A stretch of 64,000 nt of DNA from Thiothrix sp. UBA5583 (GTDB taxonomy: Bacteria; Pseudomonadota; Gammaproteobacteria; Thiotrichales; Thiotrichaceae), in assembly GCA_002425225.1 (NCBI GenBank), contig DILV01000016.1, positions 124,001 to 188,000 of the forward strand, read 5' to 3'. Of the stretch, positions 1 to 8,797 are shown in pieces; positions within the stretch are counted from its first letter, which is position 1; every line of letters begins with the position of its first letter. The position numbers were made by a program, and so were the translations under genes. Below the pieces are notes generated by a model that was not told where the DNA came from, did no database searches, and worked only from the letters and a program-made list of their open reading frames with translations.

Positions 1-337
1 GGCAACCCGTACCGCCACAGTTGGAACCGAACAACACCAGATCGCGCTGATCCTGGGTAATGTACTGATGCAGGGAAAGGTAAAACGCCTCTTCCTGAAA
101 GACCTGTTTGCCATCCAGCAACAGCGTGTCGGGCGGCATGTCTGGGGTGCTGCGGGTAATTTCCAGTCGGCCGTAACGGGTTTGTACGGTATCGTCTGCC
201 ACGTCCAGTGGCTTGATCTGGGTTTCCAGCACTTCCACCGGTTTATCAGTTTGTTGCTGAGCCTGTTCCCAGCAACCCGACAAAAGCAACAGCGCGGCGC
301 AACAGCCCAGCCATGCCAGTGTTTTCAATCTGTCCAT
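1..337 (-). CDS. Putative lipoprotein, C-terminus cut by the window edge
   Basis: The 5' part of a gene reading leftwards off the window; 112 codons are visible. The product starts MDRLKTLAWLGCC and has a lipobox (LLLLSGC) ending at about residue 22, so it is probably a lipoprotein anchored in the envelope. After it come a Gln-rich linker and a mixed region with no motif I recognise. A Shine-Dalgarno-like GAGGA lies about 6 bases before the ATG. It begins 9 bases after the hipA stop on the same strand, so read-through from the hipBA promoter is likely. The family is not recognised and no function is proposed. Confidence 0.75.
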   Translation of the reverse strand, partial: MDRLKTLAWLGCCAALLLLSGCWEQAQQQTDKPVEVLETQIKPLDVADDTVQTRYGRLEITRSTPDMPPDTLLLDGKQVFQEEAFYLSLHQYITQDQRDLVLFGSNCGGTGC

Positions 338-346
338 AACCAATCC

Positions 347-1606
347 TCATTCAGAATCTTTGCCCATAATGGCAGCTATTCCTTGCTGCCAGACGGCTTG
401 CATACGTGTACCAATTGCAACAAAGGCAGGATTTTCCTGCTGGTATGCCTGCAATTCAGGTAAGGTGGCCTCCAGCCCGTGCGCTACCCATTCCAGCAAA
501 CGGTTGGCACGCCGTTCATGGATGTTGCAAAACTGGCGGGCAAACAGCAACAGCGCCTTGCGTTCCGGGAATGCCTTGCTGCCACCAAACAACAGAGCCA
601 GCGTGTCATTGGGAATATACGGTGTGGTGGAAACAATGTCGAAGGCTGGCGCAAGCCGTACCTCACTTTCCGGGTCATCGTACAGTACCCCAAAGTTTTT
701 CAGGTGGGCATCACCGTTGCGCACTGCACAGGTTAATGCCAGAGACAGGAAAAACTGTTCCAGCGCCTCGTGTACCCGATGGGGTGAGACAAACTGGCGG
801 ATGCGGGTGGCAATATCCTGATAACTGCCCACGTATTTGTCATCAGTTGCCAGCCCATTGAGTACGCAAAAGTCCTCGAAACCAAGGTAGCCGCCTTTGC
901 CATCCAGATCAAAGCGTTTGACGATTAGCAGGTGTCCTTGGGCGGCAAGCTCCACTTCCGGGGTTTCCAGCCCGGCCTTGCGGGCAGCCTGCATACAGAA
1001 ATATTCGTTGGCAGCCAGTTGTGGGAAACGCTCCGGGTTCCATGCCTTGACGATATGGGTGGCATCGCGGTAACTGACTTGCTCCAGTTGCGCGGTGGCT
1101 GCTACGGTTTCCGCATCCCTTACCAGTACTTTGGGTTGTACCCCGGAAATGCCCGAATAGTTGGCGTAACGCTGCATCAGCTCGGTAAACAAACCTTCTG
1201 CCCCTGCATAGGTACGCAGTTCTTGCATGTTCTGGAGTGGCATAGCATCCGGTTCGCTGCCCGCTGGTGCAATGCGAATACGCCCAATCTGGGAATGCCC
1301 GACAATGCCCAGCAAGGCGAGGTCGTCGAAGTTTTGCACGGCTTTCTGGAAACGGTTACGCAGCAGCTCACGCAATTCCCCTTCCGGCAGGTTCATCTGG
1401 AAAATGGGGTGTACGCCTTGCTGGTAGCCGTACTGGTCGGGCATGACCGGCATGGTCAGGGAAACGGCCTGTTGCGGGCGGGCATCGGGCTGGTAGCCAA
1501 ACACATAGGTATGGGCGCGGATGGCACTACGCCCCAGCGTACCGGTACGCTTGCCCTGCACGAAAATGTCCAGTCTGCCGTCATCGGTTTGCGGGTGTTT
1601 GCTCAT
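347..1606 (-). CDS. hipA: HipA-family serine/threonine kinase toxin
   Basis: 419-residue HipA-like kinase, the toxin of a type II toxin-antitoxin pair. In E. coli HipA phosphorylates glutamyl-tRNA synthetase, halting translation and promoting persistence; whether this homologue shares that target is unknown. Visible motifs are the SGVQPK loop (about 154-159), the ATP-binding lysine in HIVKAW (about 187), the catalytic NGDAHLKNF segment (Asp about 299, Asn about 304), and the metal-binding Asp in APAFDIV (about 323). All key residues are present, so it should be active. The start overlaps the antitoxin stop by 4 bases, indicating translational coupling. A lipoprotein gene follows 9 bases downstream. 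Confidence 0.93.
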   Translation of the reverse strand: MSKHPQTDDGRLDIFVQGKRTGTLGRSAIRAHTYVFGYQPDARPQQAVSLTMPVMPDQYGYQQGVHPIFQMNLPEGELRELLRNRFQKAVQNFDDLALLGIVGHSQIGRIRIAPAGSEPDAMPLQNMQELRTYAGAEGLFTELMQRYANYSGISGVQPKVLVRDAETVAATAQLEQVSYRDATHIVKAWNPERFPQLAANEYFCMQAARKAGLETPEVELAAQGHLLIVKRFDLDGKGGYLGFEDFCVLNGLATDDKYVGSYQDIATRIRQFVSPHRVHEALEQFFLSLALTCAVRNGDAHLKNFGVLYDDPESEVRLAPAFDIVSTTPYIPNDTLALLFGGSKAFPERKALLLFARQFCNIHERRANRLLEWVAHGLEATLPELQAYQQENPAFVAIGTRMQAVWQQGIAAIMGKDSE

Positions 1607-1875
1607 GGCTTGCCTCCGATCCTGCGCTGGGTGGCTTCATCCACCAGGGTATGCAAGGTGGGGCGGCGGGTAGCCAGCGCTTGGGTGGTCAGTTCAAGCC
1701 CGAGTACCGAACACAATGCCATGACTTTGCGTATGCCTATTTCGTTGATGGTGCCATTTTCAATGCCTGACAGGGTGGCACGGCTCATGCCGACCTGTAC
1801 GCACAGATCGGCTTGGGTCAGGTGACGTTGTTTGCGGGCTGCACGTATGCTTGCGCCCAGTGTTTGCATTGTCAT
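1603..1875 (-). CDS. hipB: HipB-like antitoxin, XRE-family helix-turn-helix
   Basis: 90-residue DNA-binding antitoxin. A Cro/CI helix-turn-helix spans about residues 8-62 (LGASIRAARKQRHLTQADL, then MSRATLSGIENG). By analogy with HipB it would bind both the toxin and its own operator. The chosen ATG is at 1875; a second ATG two codons later (1869) is equally possible. The upstream palindrome at 1875-1892 touches the start codon and is a likely operator. The gene overlaps hipA by 4 bases. The C-terminal 25 residues are basic and proline-containing, perhaps the part that contacts the toxin (inference). Confidence 0.9.
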   Translation of the reverse strand: MTMQTLGASIRAARKQRHLTQADLCVQVGMSRATLSGIENGTINEIGIRKVMALCSVLGLELTTQALATRRPTLHTLVDEATQRRIGGKP

Positions 1876-1892
1876 GCACTATATATAATGCA
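1875..1892. promoter_or_regulatory. Palindromic operator candidate of hipBA
   Basis: TGCACTATATATAATGCA is an 18-base near-perfect inverted repeat (8 of 9 pairs) abutting the hipB start. Its AT core could also act as a -10 element. A further ATGCAT and TGCAA pair lies at about 1925-1940. XRE antitoxins typically autorepress through such palindromes. Confidence 0.55.
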
Positions 1893-1945
1893 CGGATGGC
1901 GAATATGCAAAATATGTTTTCTATACAATGCATAAATTGCAGGGG

Positions 1946-2830
1946 TTAGCGGCTGGTACGCCTTGCCAACCATACACCCAGCATAGTCAAACCCATTCCC
2001 AGCCACTGTTGCAATGTCAACCGTTCATCAAACAGTAGCCATGCAATCAAAGTGGTGACAGCAGGTGTCAGGTAAAACAAGCTGGTGATGTTGACCGCAC
2101 CGTGATGGCGGATTAGCAGGTTCAGTAAACTGATGGCTCCCAATGACAGCACAATAACCAGCCAGCCCAGCGCAAAGATGAAATCCCCCGTCCACTCAAT
2201 ACGCCATTCACCCATGACCGGCACGAACAGGGCCGTTACCAGCAGGGAGGGTACAAACTGTGCGACGGAGCCGGTACGCAAATCAAAATGGGGGCAAAAG
2301 CATTTCTGGTACAAGGTGCCGAAGGTAATGCCAAACAAGGCCGTGATCGCCGGGATCAGGGCTTGCCAGCCGAAGTTGTGGGTGACACCGACACCAGCTT
2401 TTTCCGCCAAGACCAGTACTACGCCACACAAGCCAAGCATAATTCCGCTCCACTGATAGCGGCTGACACTTTCCCCTAGCAACAGACCTGCCATGAATGC
2501 CGTCAGCAGTGGCTGCAAACCCACGATCAGGCTGGTCAAACCGGCAGGCAAGCCGTGGCTGATAGCGACAAACACACCGCCCAGATAAGTGGCTTGCAAC
2601 AGCAAACCGGCAACAGCCAGATGCAACCACTGTTTGGGGTCGGTTTCCCACACGGCTTTGCCTGCCCATGCCAATAACGACAGAGCAATAATCACCAGCA
2701 CATAACGGGCAGATAGAAACGCAAGTGGGTCGGCATACGGTAAGCCGTATTTCGCGCCGATGAAGCCGGTACTCCACAGCAGCACGAAAACTGCCGGGAG
2801 TACCCGCAACCAGTGAGGGGGTAAGGTCAC
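1946..2830 (-). CDS. DMT superfamily transporter, EamA family
   Basis: 294-residue inner-membrane protein with about ten predicted transmembrane helices in two EamA repeats (roughly residues 8-140 and 150-290). The N-terminal motif LLWSTGFIGAKYG and the C-terminal ending LTMLGVWLARR are typical of drug/metabolite exporters of the RhaT/EamA type. The substrate cannot be deduced. It starts with GTG at 2830; an AAGG sequence lies a few bases upstream. It sits 6 bases after the glyS stop on the same strand, so it is probably the last gene of a glyQ-glyS-transporter unit. Confidence 0.88.
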   Translation of the reverse strand: MTLPPHWLRVLPAVFVLLWSTGFIGAKYGLPYADPLAFLSARYVLVIIALSLLAWAGKAVWETDPKQWLHLAVAGLLLQATYLGGVFVAISHGLPAGLTSLIVGLQPLLTAFMAGLLLGESVSRYQWSGIMLGLCGVVLVLAEKAGVGVTHNFGWQALIPAITALFGITFGTLYQKCFCPHFDLRTGSVAQFVPSLLVTALFVPVMGEWRIEWTGDFIFALGWLVIVLSLGAISLLNLLIRHHGAVNITSLFYLTPAVTTLIAWLLFDERLTLQQWLGMGLTMLGVWLARRTSR

Positions 2831-2836
2831 AAAACC

Positions 2837-4897
2837 TTACAGTACGGAAAGGTCAGCCACCCGCAGGAACAGCCCACGCAAGCGGTTCAACAGTGCTAGG
2901 CGGTTGTTTTTCAGGGCTGCATCATCAGCCATGACCATCACGTCATCGAAGAACTTGTCGACCGGCTCACGCAGTTCTGCCAGTGACAGCAGGGCAGCTT
3001 CGTATTCACCGGCAGCAAACAGCGGCATGACCTTGTTGTCCTGATACTGCACGGCAGCCGCCAGTGCCTGTTCGGCCTCAAGCTGCAACAAACCCGGATG
3101 GATACTGTCCGGCAGTTCGCCTTCGACTTTTTTCAGGATATTGCTGATACGCTTGTTAGCCGCAGCAAGGCTTTCGGCAGCCATTAACTGGCGGAACGCT
3201 GCTACCGCTTTCACCCGGCGGTCGAAATCCAGCGGCTGGGTAGGCTTGAGGGAAGCCACCGCCTCCACCAATTCCGCACCAATGCCTTGTTCTTGATAGT
3301 AGGCACGCAGACGTTCGAGGATGTAATCGAGCGCTTCCTGAGTCTCCGGTTTCTTGCCGAGTTGCGTGGTCAGACCATCAGCGGCTTTATCCAGCAAGTC
3401 AGCCAGATCCAGCGGCAGTTGCAGTTCGATCAGGATGCGCAGCACACCGAGGGCAGCACGGCGTAGGGCAAACGGGTCTTTCGCGCCGGTCGGTTTTTGA
3501 CCGATGCCGAAAATGCCTGCCAGTGTGTCAAGACGTTCCGCCAGCGCCAGAATGCGTCCGGTGGCAGTGGCAGGTAATTCATCGCCAGCAAAGCGCGGCA
3601 TGTACTGCTCTTCCATTGCGGTAGCGACTTCGGCTGCTTCACCGTCGTGTTGCGCATAGTAGCGCCCCATCGTGCCTTGCAGTTCGGTGAATTCAAACAC
3701 CATGCTGGTTACGAGGTCGCATTTGCCGAGTTCTGCCGCCCGCACCGCCAGTGCTTCATCCGCACCCAGTTGCTGGGCAATATAGGACGCCAGTTGTGCC
3801 ACCCGCCCGGACTTGTCGTACAGTGTGCCCAGTTTTTGCTGGAACACCATTTTCTTCAGTGGTTCGCGGCGACTTGCCAGCGTTTGCTTCTTGTCCTGGT
3901 TCCAGAAGAATTCGGCATCGCTGAAACGCGGGCGGATCACGCGCTCGTTACCGGAGGAAATTTGGCTGACATCGCGGCTGTCAATATTGGCAACGGTGAT
4001 GAAATTGGGCATCAGCTTGCCATTGGCATCGACCAGCGCAAAGTATTTCTGGTTGTCCTGCATGGTGGAAATCAGCGCTTCCTGCGGCACGTCGAGGAAG
4101 CACTCCTCGAAACGCCCGGCGACTGGTACAGGCCATTCAACCAGTGCGGTCACTTCATCCAGCAGGTCTTCCGGCATGATCGCCTTGCCGCCGAGTTCAG
4201 CCGCCAATGCTTCCACCTTGCTCTTGATCAGGTCGCGGCGGGCTTCAAAACGGGCAATCACGCAGGCTTCGCCCAGTTTGACGGCGTAGTCGTCCGGGGT
4301 GTTGATGGTGATGGCAGCCGGGGCGTGGAAACGGTGTCCGCGAGACTGGTTGCCGGTTTTGATGCCAAGGATTTCTGCATCAATTACTTGGTTGCCTGCC
4401 AGCATCACAATCCAGTGCACCGGGCGCACGAATTCAGCCGTGCCACTGCCCCAGCGCATCCGTTTGGGGATTGGTAGGGCGGCGAGGGATTTTTCCACGA
4501 TGGCGGGGAATAGTGCAGCGGTTTGCTGACCCTCCTGTTGCTGGCGGAACACCAGCCATGCGCCCTTGTCGGTTTCCACCTGCTGCAATGCTGAGAATTC
4601 CACACTGCAAGAACGGGCGAAACCTTCTGCTGCCTTGCTGGGGTTGCCTTCCTTGTCGAAGGCGGCAGCCACCGCCGGGCCTTTGCGTTCGATAATCTGG
4701 TCTGCCTGCTGCACCGGTACGCCTTGCAGCCAGACCGCCAGACGGCGTGGGGCAGCGTAGGGGAGGACGGCTTCGGCAGCCACCCCGGCGTCTTTCAGGC
4801 CAGCGATAATGCCGTCGGTGAAAGCGTCAGACAGTTTCTTCAGGGCTTTGGGTGGCAGTTCTTCGGTGCCAATTTCTACCAGTAAATCTTGTAACAT
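2837..4897 (-). CDS. glyS: Glycyl-tRNA synthetase beta subunit
   Basis: 686-residue beta chain of the bacterial alpha2beta2 glycyl-tRNA synthetase, close to the usual ~690. It binds tRNA-Gly and works with GlyQ to charge it with glycine in the cytoplasm. The start MLQDLLVEIGTEELPPKAL is the conserved N-terminus; the HD-like central domain (HDGEAAEVATAMEEQYMPR, about 415-435) and the anticodon-binding C-terminal domain are present. It lies downstream of glyQ on the same strand, but the pair is separated by 124 bases holding a G-rich palindromic repeat. Confidence 0.97.
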   Translation of the reverse strand: MLQDLLVEIGTEELPPKALKKLSDAFTDGIIAGLKDAGVAAEAVLPYAAPRRLAVWLQGVPVQQADQIIERKGPAVAAAFDKEGNPSKAAEGFARSCSVEFSALQQVETDKGAWLVFRQQQEGQQTAALFPAIVEKSLAALPIPKRMRWGSGTAEFVRPVHWIVMLAGNQVIDAEILGIKTGNQSRGHRFHAPAAITINTPDDYAVKLGEACVIARFEARRDLIKSKVEALAAELGGKAIMPEDLLDEVTALVEWPVPVAGRFEECFLDVPQEALISTMQDNQKYFALVDANGKLMPNFITVANIDSRDVSQISSGNERVIRPRFSDAEFFWNQDKKQTLASRREPLKKMVFQQKLGTLYDKSGRVAQLASYIAQQLGADEALAVRAAELGKCDLVTSMVFEFTELQGTMGRYYAQHDGEAAEVATAMEEQYMPRFAGDELPATATGRILALAERLDTLAGIFGIGQKPTGAKDPFALRRAALGVLRILIELQLPLDLADLLDKAADGLTTQLGKKPETQEALDYILERLRAYYQEQGIGAELVEAVASLKPTQPLDFDRRVKAVAAFRQLMAAESLAAANKRISNILKKVEGELPDSIHPGLLQLEAEQALAAAVQYQDNKVMPLFAAGEYEAALLSLAELREPVDKFFDDVMVMADDAALKNNRLALLNRLRGLFLRVADLSVL

Positions 4898-4918
4898 AAT
4901 CTGTATCTCTCTGTATTA

Positions 4919-5017
4919 CCCCTCACCCCAACCCCTCTCCCTCAAGGGGAGAGGGGCTAAGAGGCGGTTTTTCTTCCCCCTCGCCCCTTGAGGGAGAGGG
5001 GGCTAGGGGGTGAGGGG
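4919..5017. repeat. G/C-rich palindromic repeat between glyQ and glyS
   Basis: Two arms of about 31 bases, CCCCTCACCCCAACCCCTCT... and its near-complement ...GAGGGGGCTAGGGGGTGAGGGG, flank a short spacer. The element begins 5 bases past the glyQ stop. A related element lies at 33253-33360, and a degenerate half-unit at 11459-11500. A transcript would fold into a long hairpin, which could adjust glyS expression relative to glyQ. Confidence 0.85.
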
Positions 5018-5021
5018 TTCT

Positions 5022-5921
5022 TCAATTTTGCAGCATCGGGAAGCCGAGGGCTTCACGCGCATTGTAGTAAGCCTCGGCAATCGCCCGTGACAGCGTGCGC
5101 ACCCGCAGGATGAAACGCTGGCGTTCGGTGACGGAAATGGCCTTGCGGGCATCCAGCAGGTTGAAGGTGTGCGAGGCTTTCAGCATCTGTTCGTAGGCGG
5201 GCAGCGGCAAACCGGCTTCGATCAGACGCTGGCTTTCGCGTTCGCACACGTCGAAGCTGTGGAACAGGTCGTCGATGCTGGCGTGCTCGAAGTTGTAGGT
5301 GGATTGCTCGACTTCGTTCTGGTGGTAGACGTCGCCGTAAGTGACCACGCCTTGCGGCCCCTTAGTCCACACCAGATCGTAAACACTTTGCACGTTCTGC
5401 ATGTACATGGCGAGGCGTTCCAGACCGTAGGTGATTTCACCGCTGACCGGGCGGCAATCCAGCCCGCCGACCTGTTGGAAGTAGGTGAACTGGGTCACTT
5501 CCATGCCATTCAGCCACACTTCCCAACCCAGACCCCATGCGCCCAGCGTCGGTGATTCCCAGTTGTCTTCCACAAAGCGGATGTCATGCACCAGCGGGTC
5601 GAAACCGAGCATTTGCAGCGAACCGAGGTACAGTTCCTGGATATTGTCTGGCGACGGTTTCATCAGCACCTGAAACTGGTAATAGTGTTGCAGGCGGTTG
5701 GGGTTTTCGCCGTAACGCCCGTCAGTGGGGCGGCGTGACGGCTGCACATAGGCGGCACGCCACGGCTCCGGGCCAATTGCCCGCAGGAAGGTCGCCGGGT
5801 GGAAGGTTCCCGCGCCCATTTCCATGTCATACGGTTGCATGATGACACAGCCGTGCTGCGCCCAGTAATCTTGCAGTGCCTGGATCAGCCCCTGAAAGGT
5901 GGATAAGTCGTAGTTCGCCAT
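5022..5921 (-). CDS. glyQ: Glycyl-tRNA synthetase alpha subunit
   Basis: 299-residue catalytic alpha chain, a class II aminoacyl-tRNA synthetase that forms glycyl-adenylate. The sequence [20 protein letters not shown] matches the conserved N-terminus, which is why the ATG at 5921 is preferred over an in-frame start 26 codons upstream. Motifs such as [20 protein letters not shown] and [19 protein letters not shown] (class II motif region) and the C-terminal [20 protein letters not shown] are visible. It is the first gene of the glyQ-glyS-transporter series. Confidence 0.96.
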   Translation of the reverse strand: MANYDLSTFQGLIQALQDYWAQHGCVIMQPYDMEMGAGTFHPATFLRAIGPEPWRAAYVQPSRRPTDGRYGENPNRLQHYYQFQVLMKPSPDNIQELYLGSLQMLGFDPLVHDIRFVEDNWESPTLGAWGLGWEVWLNGMEVTQFTYFQQVGGLDCRPVSGEITYGLERLAMYMQNVQSVYDLVWTKGPQGVVTYGDVYHQNEVEQSTYNFEHASIDDLFHSFDVCERESQRLIEAGLPLPAYEQMLKASHTFNLLDARKAISVTERQRFILRVRTLSRAIAEAYYNAREALGFPMLQN

Positions 5922-6082
5922 TGCTGCTTGTTTTGTGTGCTTTAAGAAAGGCATGAGTATACTGCAAGGCGTTGGCGCATTCAGCATTTCTACGAGCAAT
6001 CACTGACAGACGCTTGCAAGTCAGGGATAGCCGCTGCCCATTGCCTGCTTTTGGCGGGGATTAATGGATAGGTAGCGCTAGT

Positions 6083-6116
6083 ATTACCCCTTGGCGTTTT
6101 AATTTGTTCATATAAT
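6083..6116 (+). promoter_or_regulatory. Possible sigma-70 promoter before cmoM
   Basis: A perfect TATAAT stands at 6111-6116, with only a weak TTGG-containing -35 region about 16-17 bases upstream. It lies some 40 bases before the cmoM start in an otherwise empty divergent region between glyQ and cmoM. Confidence 0.35.
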
Positions 6117-6158
6117 TATTTTAAGGCACAGTATAGGGACTTGTGGAAGGGGACTTAC

Positions 6159-6947
6159 ATGCAACTGGTAAAGCAGGATCGAGTGTTCGACGGGCTTGCG
6201 CAATGCTTTCAAAGCAAGATTTACGATGACCCGCGAGGAGCCATTCGGCTCGCCATTTTACAGGATGACCTTGCCGGGCTGATTACACCCGCAGTAACCA
6301 GTGCGCGGCCTTTGCAGATTCTGGATGCCGGTGGTGGATTGGGGCAGATGTCCATCTGGATGGCGCAACAGGGGCATCAGGTGGTACTGGCTGAGCCTTC
6401 CGCCGAAATGCTGCAACGTGCGGAAGCGGATATTGAACGTGCGGGGTTGGAAGACTCCATCCATCTGGTGCAGGCCAGCGTGCAGGAACTGGCAGGGCGC
6501 GGCTGCGGCCCTTTCGACCTGATCACATTCCATGCCGTACTGGAATGGTTGGCAAACCCGCGTGAAGTGCTGGAGCAACTGCTGTGTTGTTTGCGTCCGG
6601 GCGGCTGGCTTTCCCTGATGTTTTTCAATTACCACTCTACGGTCATGCGCCGCCTGATTGCCGGTGATCTGGAAACCGTGCGGCAGGGTAACATTGCCAG
6701 TAACGGGCGGCGGGGCTTGGCTCCCATTTCCCCGCTCAAACCGGAAGATGTGCTGGTTTGGTTGCAGGAGCTGGATTTGCAAGTGGAAACCTGGTCAGGT
6801 ATCCGCTGTTTTTACGATTACATGCGTCAGGAAATCCGCAAACAGGCTGATCTGGATGAGGTTTTGCCGCTGGAGCGGCGTTTTTCCCGACAGGAGCCTT
6901 GGCGTTCGCTGGCGCGTTACCAGCACATGTTGTGCGTCAAGGTTTGA
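6159..6947 (+). CDS. cmoM: tRNA 5-carboxymethoxyuridine methyltransferase CmoM
   Basis: 262-residue class I SAM-dependent methyltransferase of the SmtA/CmoM family. CmoM methylates 5-carboxymethoxyuridine at tRNA position 34 to mcmo5U. The SAM-binding loop ILDAGGGLGQMS lies at about 53-64, followed by the acidic LAEPS strand end. The segments HAVLEWLANPREVLEQL, RPGGWLSLMFFN and the C-terminal RRFSRQEPWRSLARYQHM match the CmoM pattern. The ATG at 6159 is preferred because GGAAGGGGA lies 6 bases upstream; a TTG at 6141 is less likely. TrhP, which makes the hydroxyuridine precursor, is encoded at 51228 in the same window. Confidence 0.88.
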   Translation: MQLVKQDRVFDGLAQCFQSKIYDDPRGAIRLAILQDDLAGLITPAVTSARPLQILDAGGGLGQMSIWMAQQGHQVVLAEPSAEMLQRAEADIERAGLEDSIHLVQASVQELAGRGCGPFDLITFHAVLEWLANPREVLEQLLCCLRPGGWLSLMFFNYHSTVMRRLIAGDLETVRQGNIASNGRRGLAPISPLKPEDVLVWLQELDLQVETWSGIRCFYDYMRQEIRKQADLDEVLPLERRFSRQEPWRSLARYQHMLCVKV

Positions 6948-7120
6948 TCTGGCAGCGCCTATAGGTTTAGTGGTCGGCTTCTAATTCCGCCAATCTCACG
7001 CGCAGGGTGGGTTGCAAAACCCACCTGCCTCGATTCAAGCACTCACACCCCATCCGTCACTAGCACCCATGCGATCAAATGCTGGTAAGGTGTCACTCAA
7101 CTGCCCTTGCCCCCCTCACT

Positions 7121-7150
7121 CCCCCTTATCAGCATAGGCATCTAAGGGGG
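7121..7150. terminator. Hairpin, possible terminator of the downstream-facing lipoprotein gene
   Basis: CCCCCTTA and TAAGGGGG form a perfect 8-bp stem around a 14-base loop, 19 bases beyond the stop of the leftward lipoprotein gene. No clear T-run follows on either strand, so terminator function is uncertain. The remaining ~200 bases between cmoM and this hairpin show nothing further. Confidence 0.35.
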
Positions 7151-7168
7151 TAGGCATTCTGGTAAAAA

Positions 7169-7537
7169 TCATTTACTGGTCGAGCCACCACCACAGAAAA
7201 AGCCTCCACCAACGATAGGCTTACCATCAAACCCTACAGCGCTGGGATGGTAGCCGATGGCTTTGCGATACAATGCTTTCTGACAAGTAGCATCACCTGC
7301 TGCCTGCAATTCCTTTGGCACAGGCCCAAAAGCACTTGGGCGATCCCACCCCAAATTCATAAGCCGCCCGTCTTCCCACGCTCGTGCCTCAACGGGTTTT
7401 TCACCAGACTTGGGAGCGGCCAAATTAACTAGCTTGGGTGGAATAGCATCAGCAGACAAACCGACAGGGGATACGCTACAAGCAGTCAAATGCGCCAATG
7501 CCAACAGCGGCAGAAATAATGAACGATATTTGCTCAT
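7169..7537 (-). CDS. Small putative lipoprotein
   Basis: 122-residue protein with a lipoprotein signal: MSKYRSLFLPLLALAHLTAC, lipobox LTAC at residues 17-20. The mature part is about 100 residues, with a proline-rich start, one Cys in DATCQKALY, and a Gly-rich tail VGGGFFCGGGSTSK. No family is recognised. A good ribosome-binding site (AAGGAG) lies before the ATG. It is transcribed away from pyrB out of a shared AT-rich region. Function unknown; the tail with two Cys or Gly-Gly-Gly groups may be exposed or disulfide-bonded (inference). Confidence 0.75.
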   Translation of the reverse strand: MSKYRSLFLPLLALAHLTACSVSPVGLSADAIPPKLVNLAAPKSGEKPVEARAWEDGRLMNLGWDRPSAFGPVPKELQAAGDATCQKALYRKAIGYHPSAVGFDGKPIVGGGFFCGGGSTSK

Positions 7538-7798
7538 AAATAATATTCTCCTTATTTAATATTGGCTTCTTCATTACAGCCAACTATTGGTCGACAAGGA
7601 TTAAATAATGGTTCAAGCATAAAATAATTATCTTAATTAATATTATGTATTGAAATATTATTGTTACATGTGTTTATTATTTTTACGCATCAACCCTAAG
7701 CGGGATTAAGTAACGTTGCAGTTTTCAGCTTTATCGTCCTGTCACAAACCTGTAAGATAAGCGCACTCTCATTTGTCCAAAATATAAGCGAGTGATGC
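7538..7798. promoter_or_regulatory. AT-rich divergent promoter region between the lipoprotein gene and pyrB
   Basis: 261 bases, strongly AT-rich at 7600-7690, placed between two diverging genes. Several TATAAT-like words occur on both strands but none has a convincing -35 partner. No pyrimidine attenuator (leader peptide plus terminator) is visible before pyrB. Confidence 0.4.
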
Positions 7799-8797
7799 AT
7801 GTTGAATGCTCATCTTTCTCCAGGGCCGTTACCATCCCGGATGCAACTGACAGCGGATGGCAAACTGAAGCATTTCCTGACCATCGAAGGGCTTCCGCCG
7901 CTATTGCTGGAAGAAATCCTTGATCGTGCCGAACAGTTCGTCACCCTGCCCAACAAGCAGCAGAAAAAAGCCCCCTTACTGCGCGGCAAAACGGTAATGA
8001 ACCTGTTTTTCGAGAATTCCACCCGTACCCGCGTCACCTTTGAAATTGCCGCCCAACGATTGGGCGCGGACGTGACCAACCTCGACATCCGCACTTCCTC
8101 GGCCTCCAAGGGTGAAACCTTGCTGGATACGGTGCGCAACCTGGAAGCGATGAACGCCGATATGTTCGTGGTGCGACATGAACACGCTGGGGCAGCGCAT
8201 TTCATCGCCCGTTATTGCGCCCCCCACATCAGCGTGCTGAACGCAGGTGACGGTCGCCATTCGCACCCTACCCAAGCGATGCTGGACATGTTCACCATTC
8301 GCCAGAAAAAGGGTAGTTTCCAGCCACTCAAGGTCGCCATTGTCGGCGATGTGCTGCACTCACGGGTGGCGCGTTCGCAAATCCACGCCCTGACGACGCT
8401 GGCTACCGGCGAAGTGCGGGTGGTCGCACCCAAGACACTGGTTCCGGCGGGTATAGAGAAAATGGGGGTCAACGTCTTCCACAAACTGGATGAAGGCATT
8501 GCGGATGTTGACGTGGTGATCATGCTGCGTCTGCAACGCGAGCGGATGCAAACCGCGCTGCTGCCTTCCGAACGCGAATTTTTCAAACTGTACGGCCTGA
8601 CCGAGGAACGTTTGCAACTTGCCAAACCCGATGCCATTGTCATGCACCCCGGCCCGATCAACCGTGGGGTGGAAATCGACTCGCGGGTGGCGGACGGTAA
8701 CCAGTCAGTCATTCTGGAACAAGTAACCAACGGTATTGCCGTGCGCATGGCAATCATGGCCATGATCATGGGGCCGCAAACCGGAGGTGTTGCATGA
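7799..8797 (+). CDS. pyrB: Aspartate carbamoyltransferase catalytic subunit
   Basis: 332-residue enzyme joining carbamoyl phosphate to aspartate, the committed step of pyrimidine synthesis. The carbamoyl-phosphate loop [13 protein letters not shown] (about 65-77), the second-site [11 protein letters not shown], the HPTQAMLD and MLRLQRERM motifs are all present. It has the N-terminal extension (about 20 residues before [11 protein letters not shown]) typical of Pseudomonas-type PyrB, which assembles with an inactive dihydroorotase-like partner; that partner follows with a 4-base ATGA overlap. A later in-frame ATG (MQLTADG) is an alternative start. Confidence 0.96.
   Translation: MLNAHLSPGPLPSRMQLTADGKLKHFLTIEGLPPLLLEEILDRAEQFVTLPNKQQKKAPLLRGKTVMNLFFENSTRTRVTFEIAAQRLGADVTNLDIRTSSASKGETLLDTVRNLEAMNADMFVVRHEHAGAAHFIARYCAPHISVLNAGDGRHSHPTQAMLDMFTIRQKKGSFQPLKVAIVGDVLHSRVARSQIHALTTLATGEVRVVAPKTLVPAGIEKMGVNVFHKLDEGIADVDVVIMLRLQRERMQTALLPSEREFFKLYGLTEERLQLAKPDAIVMHPGPINRGVEIDSRVADGNQSVILEQVTNGIAVRMAIMAMIMGPQTGGVA

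Noticed and set aside
3647..4477. 276-codon plus-strand frame over glyS
   Set aside because: Shadow of glyS, with His/Gln-rich composition typical of antisense frames.
6000..6158. T-box or other leader before glyQ
   Set aside because: No T-box sequence, specifier loop or terminator could be found.
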